From NCBI GenBank assembly GCA_900491605.1, contig UESW01003829.1:208077-272076 (forward strand): 64,000 nt of DNA. Direction: 5' to 3'. A program made the position numbers and the translations under genes. This stretch comes from Calamus simplicifolius. Taxonomy: Eukaryota > Streptophyta > Magnoliopsida > Arecales > Arecaceae. The notes under the pieces are model-generated. The model saw nothing but the letters and a program-made list of their open reading frames with translations. It ran no database searches and was not told the DNA's origin. Below, one piece after another: positions 31,131 through 42,726 of the stretch (positions are counted from its first letter, which is position 1; each line of letters starts with the position of its first letter).

Positions 31131-32860
31131 CGAACTAGGATGGTTCGACCTCAATCTGCATCACTCGGTCTGCCTCTGTGATGCTAGGTTTTTCTAGGAT
31201 TTCCAGGTGAAACTTTTGTTCGAAACTCATTGATTCCGCAGTCGCAAGTCGGGATAATAGATCGGCATGAGCATTTTCGGATCTGGGGATCTAGAGAACT
31301 TCAAATTCAAAGAAGGGGGAGAGCAAGTCCCGCACCTGCTGGAGATACCGAATCATGTTTGGCTCCCGGGCCTCGAATTCATTCCGCACATGACCGGCTA
31401 TCAATTGAGAGTCGGTAAAGGCATTTAACTTCTTCACTTTCAGATCACGGGTGATTCGGAGTCCAGCGAGCAGGGCCTTATACTCGGCTTCGTTGTTGGA
31501 GGCTAGGAAGGAGAACCAAACGCCGTACTCAAAGGTCGTCCCCTCAGGGCTGGTGAGGATTAAACCAGCACTAGAGCCATTGGCATTAGAGGATCCATCG
31601 ATGTGGAGTAGCCACAGGGTGTCTGATCTTGGATGTTCGGAGGAAATTAGCTAGAATCTGGGCTTTGATATCCGGGCAAGGTTGATAACGGATATCATGC
31701 TCGCTTAACTCAACGACCCAATTAGCCATTCTTCCCGATGTCTCCGGGCGATGGACCACCGCCTTGACGGGTTGGTCGGTAAGGACCATCATAGAATGCG
31801 CTTGAAAATATGGTCGTAATCTCTGAACCGATATTACCAGGGCCAAGACCAGCTTCTCGATTTGGGTGTACCTTGTCTCGGCATCCTGGAGCAGTTTGCT
31901 GACATAATAGATCGGCTTTTGGGTCTTCTTCTCCTCTCTGACCAAAATCGATCTAATCGCGCCTTCAGAGACTGCTAGGTACAGAAACAACATTTCTCCC
32001 GGATAGGGGCTGCTGAGGAGGGGTGGCGAGCTGAGATACTTCTTAAGGTCCTCGAATGACTTTTGGCACTTGGGAGTCCATTGAAAATTCTTGGCAAATC
32101 GAAGAGCTTTGAAGAAAGGAAGGCTCCTCTCGGCCGATCGAGCAATAAAGCGGTTGAGGGCCGCAATCCTTTCCGTCAGGTACTGGACTTCTTTGATAGA
32201 TGTTGGGGGTGTCATTTGCTGAAGGGCTTGAATCTTCTGCGGGTTGGCTTCGATGCCTCGCTGAGAAACCATGAAGCCCAGAAACTTCCCCGAGGTGACA
32301 CCGAATGCGCACTTCATTGGATTGAGTTTCATCCGATACTTTCGGAGTGTCGCGAAGCTTTCAGAAAGATCCCCAATATGCTGGGACACTTCTTTGCTCT
32401 TTACTAGCATGTCATCAATATACACCTCCATGTTTCGACCGATTTGCTCCTTCAAGACTTTGTTTATCAGCCTTTGGTAAGTGGCGCCTGCATTTTTTAA
32501 ACCAAATGGCATGACACAGTAACAATAGGTACCTCGGTCGGTTATGAAGGCGGTCTTTTCTTCATCCGAGTGCCATCTGAATTTGGTTGTAGCCTGAGTA
32601 TGCATCCATGAAGGTCAGCATCTGATGACCTGAAGTGGCATCCACGAGCTGGTCGATCCGAGGGAGAGGGAAACTGTCCTTCAAGCATGATTTATTAAGG
32701 TCGGTGAAGTGATGCAAATCCATCATTTGCCATTCAACTTCTTCACCATAACAACATTGGACAGCCAGCTTGGATAATTTACCTCCCGAATGAAGTTTGC
32801 CTTGATGAGCTTGTCCACCTCTTCTTCAATTGCTCTCTGCCGATCAGGGGCGAAGCTTCT
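31131..32860 (-). pseudogene. Reverse transcriptase, RNase H and second RNase H, Tat copy 2
   Basis: A long frame (32,605-31,586) covers EEKTAFITDRGTYCY, MPFGLKNAGATYQ, the catalytic VYIDDMLVKSK box and the first RNase H (KPIYYVSKLLQ, VLTDQPVKAVV). The YIDD/YVDD difference between copies is tolerated in the family. The RT N-terminus (32,860-32,610) is frameshifted near 32,710 and 32,575. A deletion of about 40 bp near 31,645, relative to copy 1, removes the linker before the second RNase H. That domain (LLHIDGSSNA, TDSQLIAGHV) continues to about 31,230 with a stop near 31,295. Confidence 0.9.
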
Positions 32861-33349
32861 TTTCTTTTGCTTCACAGGTCAGGACATCTCGTCCGCATTA
32901 AGACGGTGGACGAGGACGTCCGGACTGATCCCAGGCATGTCCGAGGCCGACCAAGCGAACACATTAGCATTTCTTCAGAGAAAGTCGATCAACTCCAGCC
33001 GGGGCTTCCCCTTTAGTAGCGACCCGATCCTTATGGTTCGGTTGGGCCGAGCTTCGTCCAACGGCACCTCCTCCAGCTCTTCGACTGGTTCTCCTCGTTG
33101 CTCGAAAAAATCTTCCCGAGCATCCAGTCCATCGACCTCGGGCAATCTGGATTACAGGCTGGTGACGAAACACTGCCGAGCTATAGCTTGGCTTCCTCGA
33201 ACTACACCTACCCCTCGCTCGGTAGGGAACTTCATAACAAGATGCGGGATGGAGACGGCGGCTCTAAGGGACATCAAGCCGGGTCTTCCCAAGATTGTAT
33301 TGTAAGGCGATCGGAGCTTGGTCACTAGGAAATCTGTATACATAGTGGC
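32861..33349 (-). pseudogene. Protease C-terminus and linker to RT, Tat copy 2
   Basis: This begins YTDFLVTKLRSPYNTILGRPG right after the inserted LTR and aligns with the segment following the protease in copy 1. Stops near 33,150 and elsewhere break it. The left copy of the insertion's target duplication (GTGGC) is 33,345-33,349. Confidence 0.8.
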
Positions 33350-35060
33350 TATTGGATTACGGAATGGAAAAACCCAATCGGATTGGAATAAAATGGCAAC
33401 GGAAACAAAATAAATTTATTCCTTAACCCACCAAGGATCACATGCATTTCATAAAAATGAAAGAAGGATAAACAAAATTACCTTTTGTTGATCAGTATGT
33501 AATCCGTCTGTTCTTGTGTTGGGTTTGCTCGGATCTTCAAAGGTGCTGCCTTCAGAAAGACGACCATCCTCTACAAGTATCCACACACGAACGGACACCA
33601 AAATGGTTTTGAATGCTAATTCAAAGTTTGTTTTTCACAAAAACAAACTAGGGTTTTCAACTCTTCAATTTTTCTTCTTTTCAAGGCAAGCGACACCCCC
33701 TTCAAATGCCCCAATAGACACGACCTTTCAAAAGCCCTCATAGACTTTATAACATATATATCATATATATACAAGTCTGCTAGGATTTTTTGGTTAACTA
33801 GGATTTATTTATTTAAAACTTCTTTTAAATAATAATAATTTAAATCCTAGTCCTTATCAAATAAGGAATTTATATATTTTTAACCAAAAACCTTTATGGA
33901 TTATTTTCTTATCCAATAAGAAAATATAACTAATTAATTACTTGTCATAATTTTCTTATCAAATAAGAAATTTATATTTTTAACCAAAAACCTTTATGGA
34001 TTATTTTCTTATCCAATAAGAAAATATAACTAATTAATTACTTATCATAATTTCCTTATCAAATAAGGAATTTATATTTTTAACCAAAAACCTTTATGGA
34101 TTATTTTCTTATCCAATAAGAAAATATAACTAATTAATATTTGTAATTTAAAATAATCTCATCATTCTAAATTACTATAGAGAGTAATAAACCGCAACCA
34201 TTATTGTTCGTTCTTAGTGTGCAACCCTATAGGTTCAATTAACGTTGCAGTAGGCCTAAATCATATTTTGATCCTAGAAGTCATAAGCGGCCTCTAGCAA
34301 GACATTATGACTACCCAAGTTAAATGAAAAGCTCATGATCCAAGACAACCTTAAAGTAGCTAATGACATAATCCTTTTGTCACATGATATCTTGATAGAA
34401 TATAAGGCATAGAAAAAGTCAATCTTATATCGCTCTATCTTTAATTTCTCGAAACCCAATTAGACTGACTAAACAAATGATATTGATCTTCATCAATTCA
34501 TTTGAGCACGACCATGCATTTCTCAGTCTCAATCATTGAGGGGCCCAGAGATATCTCTCTTACAATAAGAGGGACAAATTCCATCTTAATCACTCATATC
34601 TCACTACATTATTCTTATTATGTTCAAGCATAATCTTTATAATCATCCGATTAAAGACAACATTTGATTATGTCAAAACATAATATTCCTCATGTTGAGA
34701 ATTATAGCAATCTCAGGTCTAAGGATTTAATGACACAACTACTAGAGATTAACTTATGACTTTGATCTATGTATTAATCTCAAGGCGGGTCTTGTCCAAT
34801 ATTTGTTCTCAATAAATACATATAAATTTGATTCGTATCTCATACACATATTCATCCCATGAATATCAATCAAATTTCATACTAATCTTAATTTATTGTT
34901 ATTCCTACAACAATAACCGATTAGGGACATTTAGAATAATTAATAATATTATTCAAGGACATTATTATATAATAAACATGCAAATCATGATAATAGTAAA
35001 TGCTCATAAATATTCAAAATACGATGTCCATACAATAGGCCTAGGGTACTATTAGTAATA
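33350..35060. mobile_element. Solo-LTR-like insertion in the protease of Tat copy 2 (1,711 bp)
   Basis: It interrupts the protease coding sequence exactly, with GTGGC on both sides (33,345-33,349 and 35,061-35,065). The ends are TATTGG... and ...TAATA, a TATT/AATA inverted pair that could be TGTT/AACA altered by two C-to-T type changes. It has no coding sequence. Three tandem units of about 110 bp (AACCAAAAACCTTTATGGATT..., 33,875-34,135) lie inside. Size, lack of genes and 5-bp duplication fit a solo LTR. The flanks can also be read as an 8-bp duplication (ATAGTGGC), which would suggest a hAT-like element, but the terminal repeats are too short for that. Confidence 0.65.
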
Positions 35061-36970
35061 GTGGCCATGCGGGGCCAGGTTCCTGCTCGGACCGTCAAGG
35101 TTACGACCCCCTCCGGGGTAATGACATCGCCGGTGAACCCCATCAGGGTGGAGTCCACGGCTCGGAGATTCTCCATGAGAAGTTTCATCTTCACAAACAC
35201 ATTGAGGTACAAAACGTTGACGGAGCTTCCACTATCAATGAGAATTCGGCTTACATCATATTTGTTCAAATTAAGAGATACAACTAGCGCATCATCGTGC
35301 GGGAACTGTATCCCCTGGAAGTCATCGTTGGAGAAAGAGAGCTCGTCAGTTCGTGCTTTCTTTGGCGTTGAACCTTCTTCATCATCCCTCCCGCCTGAAG
35401 GACTATCGATCACCTCAATCACATTAATGTGGCCAGCGACCGAAGGATTTGGAGGGGGAGGAGGTTGCTGCTGGGGCTCAGGCCGACGATCGCTCCCATT
35501 CCTTAGCTCGGGGACTCTCCTGAACCAATCCAGTCTATCCCGCTAGATGAGCCTTTCGATCTCATTCTTCAGTTGCTAGCACTCTTCAGTGTCATGGCCA
35601 TGGTCGCGGTGGTAGCGGCAATACTTGGTGTGATCTCTCTGGGCTACATTCCCTCTGAGAGGAGGAGGTCGAGGGAGTTGGCGCTCGATTTCCATAAGGA
35701 TCTCCGCTCTTGGGGCAGTAAGCGGAGTGAGCCGGTTGAACCTTTTAGGCGGGCTTCGAGTGTGGTTCCTTGGCGGCGGCGGAGGAACCCTTTGGCGGTG
35801 AGGCAGGCTTGGCTGGCGGGTAGGTCAGTGCTTATCTGAGCCCTTGGGCTCCTTCTTCTTCATCAGCTCGGCTCGGGCAGCTATTCGCAATTCTTTGACT
35901 CTGGCATACTTGTCCGCTAGAGCCATCATGTCAGAGAGGTTTGGAGGGTAGCTGACCTCCAGTGCTAGGTAAAAGTCACTCTCCTTCAATACTCCGCCCG
36001 CCAGGGCGAACATGGTCACCTCATGATTAAGGTGGTCCACCTCCAGCATGGCCGTGTTGAAACAGCCGAGATACTTCTTCAAGGACTCCCCCTCTCTCTG
36101 CTTAACCTCAAAGAGGGAGTCGGATCTCCACTGATGACGGCGGCTGCTGACAAACTGGCTGATGAAGAGGCGGCTCAGCTTGTCGAATGAATTAACGGAA
36201 CCTGGTTTCAAAGCATTGAACCAGGTTCGAGCAGATCCCCTGAGGGTAGAAGGGAAAGCGTGGCAGAGGATCGCATCTGAGGCCCCGTGGAACATCATGA
36301 TCGATCGGAAACTGCTGAGATGGTCATCGGGATCGGAGGAGCCATGATAAGGCTCGATGGCGGGCAGTTTGACATGGGAGGGAATCACTTCCTCCATGAT
36401 CTTCTTAGAGAAGGGGATGCCCTGCTCTGCCTTATTCTGAAGCGGATGGGCCTGCTTGGCGGCGTCTAGCTCTTGATGCATTTCCTGGAGTTGGCGGCGG
36501 ATCTCCCTATCAGGAAAAGCAGACGGGGCAGAACGAGGAGGATACTGAGATGGTGTTGAATCATGGCAAGAAAACACCGGGGAGAAGGATCGGGCCCGCT
36601 GAGATCTAGGGAGCTCTTTGCCACAGACTTCCTGGGGAGCTGGTTCAACTTTCCTAGGACGGCGAGGGGAGGCCGCAACCCCATGCGGGCTAGAAGAAGA
36701 GATTGCTGGATGAGCGGGGGCTGCATCCTCTTCAGGAGGGTGAGGGGTAGGAGCAGCTGGACGGGGGGCTTCGGAGCGCCCCTAAATCAGGTGGGCCAGA
36801 GTCTGGACTTGCTGGACCAGTGAGGCAAACTGGTCCTAGGTCACCGGGGCCGCCGATGGCGATGGAGTCTCAACTGGCAGTGGTGGTGGCGCAACACTGC
36901 TCACCGGATCATGCCTTTGAGAGGCAACCTGATCTCGAGCTTCGGAGGTAGCATTTCTTCGGTTGGCCAT
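35061..36970 (-). pseudogene. Gag and N-terminal protease, Tat copy 2
   Basis: The start is ATG 36,970 (MANRRNATSEA). The gag core is open from 36,577 to 35,825 (PYHGSSDPDDHLSSF, WFNALKPGSVNSFDKLS, LKKYLGCFN). A stop-rich zinc-knuckle region follows. The protease frame (35,422-35,061) holds LIDSGSSVNVLYLN and ends at the inserted LTR. Confidence 0.88.
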
Positions 36971-37350
36971 GGGAGGAGTTCTCTTTCAGATAGAGATCCT
37001 TGTCTCCTGGATCATAAGTTTATGCGACTTGAGGGCCCTTCCTCTAGCGCTAATTTGTTGCTGCTAAAATTTGTCCTTCGACTCGGGCGCAGTCGAGTTT
37101 CGAGATGGGCTCCCGCCTAGGTGGACCTGCAAAACAGTCCTCGCGCGAGAGGCATTGGGGGTGGCCCTCTGCGGAAGACCCTCCGATGCTCAAGTCAGTG
37201 GAGATCGGCAATCAACAAAAATGAGAAGAAGGCTCTCGCTGAAGAGTCTCTCTAAGGCTCAGAGCAGAGCGCTAATGGCGGAAGCAAAGGCAGAAGGAGA
37301 GAAGGTGTCAGTGAGCAAGTACTGTGTACATAAGGAGTCGGCAGATGACT

Positions 37351-37360
37351 CTATTTATAG
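37351..37360 (-). promoter_or_regulatory. TATA box of the 5' LTR, Tat copy 2
   Basis: CTATAAATAG on the minus strand, about 865 bp into the LTR, leaving roughly 270 bp of R/U5. Confidence 0.62.
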
Positions 37361-37684
37361 AGGATCACCTGATTCTCTAGGGGCGTCGTGGGTCCGAAAG
37401 TTGTTAGGATCTGAATCCAGTTTGTTATGAGATCAATAAGATTCACATCTAGTTAGTTAGAGGATCGACGACTAGGAGAGCTTGTTGATGTCTTAAGATT
37501 TGGCGAGGACATAGGCTCCAGGGCTCTAGGCCACTCTCGCGGGTCATAGGCCACTCCCGGATATTATCCCAGTTTGCAATCTTATAGATTTAAGCTCTCC
37601 CACACCGTATTCCGCAGAGGTATAGATATCGCTCGGGCTAGGCCGAGGATGGGAGAGATCAGCTAGAGAGGCCGGATGGGGAGT

Positions 37685-38060
37685 AGCTCGGTCAGGGAGG
37701 CCGAGAGACGATATAGCTCGGCTGGGGCCGAGAGACGATAAAGCTCGGCTGGGGCCGAGAGATGACATGGCTCGGCTGGAGCCGAGAGACGATGAAGCTT
37801 GGCTAGGGCCGAGAGACGACATGGCTCGGCTGGAGCCGAAAGACGATGAAGCTCGGCTGAGGCCGAGAGGCGATATAGCTCGGCTGGGGCCGAGAGATGA
37901 CATGGCTCGGCTGGAGCCGAGAGATGATGAAGCTCGGCTGGGGTCAAGAGATGACATGGCTCGGCTGGAGCTGAGAGACGATGAAGCTCGGCTGGGGCCG
38001 AGAGGCGATATAGCTCAGCTGGGGCCGAGAGATGACATGGCTCGGCTGGGGGGGCCGAGA
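37685..38060. repeat. Hairpin-unit tandem array in the 5' LTR, Tat copy 2
   Basis: About 14 units of 26-27 bp (CTCGGCTGGGGCCGAGAGATGACATGG and relatives). Slightly longer than the array in the partner LTR, which explains most of the LTR length difference. Confidence 0.85.
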
Positions 38061-38224
38061 GGTATGATCCGTGCCTTGGGAATCCTTGGCTTGGTGAGAG
38101 GCTAAGGCGCCCCGATTTACCAAGGCTGACCTATCTCTGGCAGGTGTCGCACAGCGAGTAGGAATCAGGGCTAGCCCTAGCCATGTGCATGATTATTGAT
38201 ACACAACGATTTTACCCCTCAACA

Positions 38225-39765
38225 AACTGATTCAACCACACTGTTGTTGTTTGAATGTTTAATTTGTGCCTAAATATCCTGCTGTGAAATACTGCTTTTA
38301 CGATGGAATCATAGCCTTGATAGGATAAAACAAGCTTCGATTGTGAAACTGAGAATAGTTAGAGGTTTGCTCTTTGCACCTAGAGTAGTTGGACTTCAAA
38401 AAGAAAGCCTGTGAGGTGGATATGGTTGTACATGGGCCTTTGGTGCACAGCAGATTATGTTCTAGGGTGTCTAACATTGTTTCTGAAATGGCGTTCTTGA
38501 CAATTCCTGTTAGATTGGCAATTATTTCCCCAACTGACAAGATAGCCAAAATGAAGACTTCCCCCTCCATGTGGATGGTAATTCTTTGGATTGGCATTTA
38601 TATTCTTGATTATATTGCTGATTGCTTTCTTCCTGTGTTTTGGTTATGGCGTTGATTTGATTTATCTTTTTTGCCACATACTCTCATTTTTGTTTTGGTG
38701 CTTTTACTGTGGTGCTTTTGTTGTTGGCTCTATGCTCTGCATTCATTATGGTAACTTCCCAATGCATAGGTACAACTGGATTCATTAAGTTAATTGACAG
38801 TAGTTGGTAGGATAGGTCATGGGTTATGACCATGCTCTGGAATCAATTCTCTTCAGTTATATGCCATGCAGTACTTGTAGTATCCGTACCAACTTAATGA
38901 TTGATGTACAATGCATACTTCTTTATATGATTCTTTTTATTTTTCTGATTATGAAAAAGAGAAGGTTATGTTACATTTTAATATTTCTGGCATTTAAGAA
39001 CAGGTATAGTATCATAAGCTATCTTGTAGTTAGGAATTAGATGTTTTAGTCTGAGAACTGAGTTGTTTCCTACTTTGTGTTATAACAGTTGTTGCCTAGG
39101 AGGAGAAACACTAGGAGTGATGTTTCAGCTTTTTGTGAATAAAGTCAGCAAAGACTTGATTACAGAGAAAAAGTCTGTAGTCCACCAACCTATGCTTGAG
39201 CTTGCATCCTCTAATATGTGCAGCTGCAAATGTTATCTTGCTTTTGTAATACAAAATCATTCCAAATACTGAAAGGAACTTTTTTGAGTACCTAATCTGC
39301 CATTCAGTAATGTACTGGGGGGAACTTGCGTATATTGTACTTTGATTTATTTCTTCCAAATTAAAGGTAATTCAAATGGAAAAGAAAGGTTTAGCCCCTC
39401 CCAGATTCTTAAATAGTAATAACACCGGCCGGGTAGGGTTGAAAAAGGAGTGTTGTATGTTAAATACTGGAGAGCAGAGGTGTCCATGCGTGTATAGAAA
39501 TGTTTTTGCTGGTTGTCAATTTGCAATAATCATAACTGTTCATTGATAATTCTTTTTTATATGGTATGATGTGAAATTACCTATGTTCTACTTGGTTAAA
39601 TTTTGCTGTTATGGGAAAGGGACGGTTTGCATGCTTATCAAGCTGGTGGCAGATGAATTGTGTATTATTAAAGGAAAAGAAAAAGATTATCCTTTGAAAA
39701 TTGAAAGGCCTATTGAATGGTTAGAATTGTATATTATTGCTTCTTTATGTCTATTTAAACTGCAG
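38225..39765. other. Intron-like or intergenic DNA right of Tat copy 2
   Basis: T-rich, AT-rich sequence typical of plant introns, with one 88-codon plus-strand frame (38,389-38,655) that I cannot assign. Removing Tat copy 2 joins it directly to the T-rich sequence ending at 20,245. Confidence 0.35.
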
Positions 39766-40218
39766 TTGTCACACCCTAAACCTGCTATCTGGCTTAGGGG
39801 GCATACCTTTAGAATCGGATCATAGGGACTTTTTATCTTTAAAGCGTTGGGAGTGCCGATGCTTTTAATTTTAAACTGTAGTTGTCACACCCTAAACCTG
39901 CTATCTGGCTTAGGGGGCATACCTTAGAATCGGATCTTAGGGGCTTTTTATCTTTAAAACATCGGGAGTCTCATTTGCCGATGCTTTTTAAAAGCGTCAG
40001 CAAGATGAAAAATGCCGACGCTTTTTCATCTTGCCGATGCTTTTAAAAAGCATTGGCATTCCATATATTTTTCGATGCTTTTTCAAAGCATCGAAAAATT
40101 TTGCCTCTACTTCTGGTTTTTCAGTACTTCAAAAAGCATTGAAATGCTATTTTTTGATGCTAAAAAGCATCGAAAAATAATTTGTTTAGCGTCACCCCTC
40201 CTACAAATTGTTGTAGTA
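39766..40218. mobile_element. CACTA-like right-end relic with GCCGATGCTTTT/AAAAGCGTCGGC repeats
   Basis: A segment of about 115 bp (GTTGTCACACCCTAAACCTG...) is present twice in tandem (39,766 and 39,881). It is followed by palindromic repeats of GCCGATGCTTTTTAAAAGCGTCGG type. The end CTACAAATTGTTGTAGTA (to 40,218) is the complement of a CACTACAACAA-like terminus with the outermost base changed. The left end was not found. Confidence 0.5.
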
Positions 40219-41066
40219 AGCCAACCCTTTGTCTTGCTTTTGTTGAAATTATACTCTACTAACCTAATATGATCTAGGTCTTAATTGTATTTTACTCACT
40301 TACATCAATGAGAAAATAGATTCCACACATAATATCTTAATTATATTTTATTGACTTTCATCAATTGAGAACATAGACACCATATATGCACACTACTACA
40401 GAAATTTAATTAGACTACATCTAAAAAACGTAGTCTTTATATATAGACTATGGTTAAAAGTATTTTAAAACACGTAGTATTTTGAGTGTAGTCTAAAATA
40501 TTTGAGCGTAGTTAAAAGTCCCTGGTTTAGACTACGTTTTTAGACGTAGTTAAAAGTAAAAAAAACGTAGTCTTTAAATACATTTAGACTACATTTTTAT
40601 CAGAAATTATAGTTAAAAGTCAAAAAAATGTAGTCTTTATATACATTTAGACTACATTTTTATCAGAAATTGTAGTTAAAGGTCAAAAAATCGTAGTCTT
40701 TAAATACATTTAGACTACATTTTTATCAGAAATTGTAGTTAAAAGGCAAAAAAATGAAGTCTTTAAATACATTTAGACTACGTTTTCATCAGAAAATATA
40801 GTCTATTATGTACATTTAGACTACATTTTGATATTGAAAACATAGTATAATATCCAATCCTGTCATACAAACATATACTTTTAATTCCAGAAAAATTCTA
40901 AAAATATTGAATTGAAATATCCAATACTGTCATATAAATATCCAATACTGTCATCATACAAACATATTCCAAAAAATCTCAAATACATTGAATTAAAATA
41001 TCCAATTTTCTTCAATACATTTTCAATATCAAATACATTTAGTGCCAATTTTCTTAAAATGAAACC

Positions 41067-42300
41067 TTATAAGTACTCGACCCATTCTCCACACATAATG
41101 TCAATCTCTTCTTGTTTATAAGTTTTCTTCTCAGCAAACTGCATATATACACATAAGTTACTTAGAAAAGAGCACTAAATGACACATAACACAAAAATCT
41201 AAAACCATAAAAAGTACTACTATATATATGAATCATGTATGCAATAATAACCTATCTTTTCATCAGTTGAAATGATATGATTCTCAATGATCTCCTTCAT
41301 ATACATGATGACATAATAGCCACATTCAACACCTAATGGTTGCTTAGGACACTTGAAAGATGAATTAAAAGTTTTTATAAGACTTCAACAAATAAGATTT
41401 AATTTTATAAATTATAAAAAAGAATATGCAAGTCAATATACCTTAACTGACTCCCAAGTAAGTGTTTTTCTTGCAACTCGTTCAGCTTTAGCGTTGTATA
41501 TTTTGAGTGCACTGATATAGCAAAGTATAATAATAGTGTGAGACTCAAATGATATAACCCAGACAAATTACTATAAAATTAAAAAGAAATAAATACTTAC
41601 GTATTAATAACACCTTTCAATTCTTTTCCAATTGAACGTTAAATAGAATCACAAAAATACACTGTCCCCATGAGGGTCAATAACCACCAAGGACCAATGA
41701 TTCCTTCATAAACATAATAACAATAATTAACATAATATCAAAAGTATCAATTTTTATTAAAAAACCACTTACCCAGAGTTATAAGGAGCTAGAAACAATT
41801 GATCCATATTACAATGCTCTAATCTTTTAGCAATAAAATCTGATTGTACTCCAGCCGATCCAGAGTGTATAGAGATCTATGCAGGGTCTACGAAGCCATA
41901 CATGTTGAGTAGTTTTGATTTCTTGAGTTGGTTGTACAAATAGCTACACAAATCAAATTATTCAATCCCACGGTTATTATTAGAAATTTGTAACATCTAA
42001 TGATTGCATATGAACCGCAAAAAATATAAAAATATCTTATTACCTCTTATATATATATAGCACAATACAACTACAACTAATCTCTTCCATTGAGCAAAGT
42101 TATCGATATCTTTCCGAATAATATAACAGATCCGTTCATGATCAAAGATACCAACATCCAATACCACATTTATTGTATTTGTATCTCCCAAACTTTTTGC
42201 AATATGATTCTTCAAATATGACAAACTCCATGGACCTTTTCTTTGCTTTTTATCTGTAACTTTTGTGGCTGGACAATCTTAGCCTGTTAATAATAATGAA
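41067..42300 (-). pseudogene. Ulp1-like (C48) cysteine protease exons of the CACTA gene
   Basis: Exon-like blocks on the minus strand: one with INVVLDVGIFDHERICYIIRK (about 42,224-42,040); one with FIAKRLEHCNMDQLFLAPYNSG (about 41,940-41,775); one with WWLLTLMGTVYFCDSI (about 41,710-41,620), which supplies the Asp position; one with CPKQPLGVECGYYV (about 41,345-41,285), giving the oxyanion Gln and nucleophile Cys context; and a last one (41,138-41,067) ending EWVEYL-stop. The His expected after YNSG is not seen (WW instead of HW). At least two stops are present. Ulp1-type domains are common in plant CACTA and MULE genes. Confidence 0.68.
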
Positions 42301-42386
42301 ATTCAATTCACAAATGCTTTATAGCAAATAGATTATCAATATAAATTAATCACAAATTTATGGATAAGTTAAGAAGTTTCAGATAC

Positions 42387-42643
42387 CTTGACTGGATCAT
42401 CAATAACTAATGATTGAGGCCATGCAACATGAGAACCAACAAAATCTTTAACTTTCACAAGATCATCACCAATTATTATTGGAAGGAGAGCATCATTATC
42501 AAAATAAGCATCAATAGATACACGATAATTATGAATACCCAAAGGAACTCCATGTACAGCAGAGTTTGGTGCTACATTCTCAATCAATGTACCATATCCA
42601 ATTATATTATCAATAGATCCTATTGCCAATTTGCATGGTTTTC
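42387..42643 (-). pseudogene. Tnp1/En/Spm-like domain exon of the CACTA gene
   Basis: An open exon between an acceptor (GAAAG before 42,643) and a donor (GTATCT after 42,387). It reads KPCKLAIGSIDNIIGYGTLI, HGVPLGIHNYRVSIDA, LLPIIIGDD and SHVAWPQSLV. This pattern (C-x-LA-x-GS...V...G, HG-PL, VSVD, LLPIP, VAWP) is that of the Tnp1-like domain in plant CACTA proteins. It lies between the coiled-coil and Ulp1 parts, as in related genes. Confidence 0.72.
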
Positions 42644-42726
42644 CTTTCAAAGCAATAACATTAGAAAATATAAGTACTATGAATTTAAATAAAATGCTAC
42701 AAATATAAGTAAATATTAACATACCT

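Larger units (their letters stand above)
20246..38224 (-). mobile_element. Complete Tat-lineage LTR retrotransposon, copy 2 (about 18 kb)
   Basis: Both LTRs are present (20,246-21,391 and 37,056-38,224), with TGTTG...CAACA ends. The flanks are AACTA on the left and AACTG on the right, a 5-bp target duplication with one change. Minus-strand order: 5' LTR, PBS, gag-protease, RT, RNase H, second RNase H, integrase. Then come a 56-bp tandem array and a plus-strand gene cassette before the polypurine tract and 3' LTR. By eye the two LTRs differ at about one base in ten over the first 270 bp, so it is old. A later insertion occupies 33,350-35,060. Confidence 0.95.
37056..38224 (-). repeat. 5' LTR of Tat copy 2 (1,169 bp)
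   Basis: It starts TGTTGAGGGGTAAAATCG (minus strand, from 38,224) and ends AGCAGCAACA at 37,056. The PBS remnant (TAGCGCTAGAGG) follows inside. A hairpin array lies at 37,685-38,060. Confidence 0.95.

Noticed and set aside
33342..35065. hAT transposon reading of the insertion in Tat copy 2 (8-bp ATAGTGGC repeats)
   Set aside because: Terminal inverted repeats are only about four bases. A 5-bp duplication with LTR-like ends fits better, though it is not proven.
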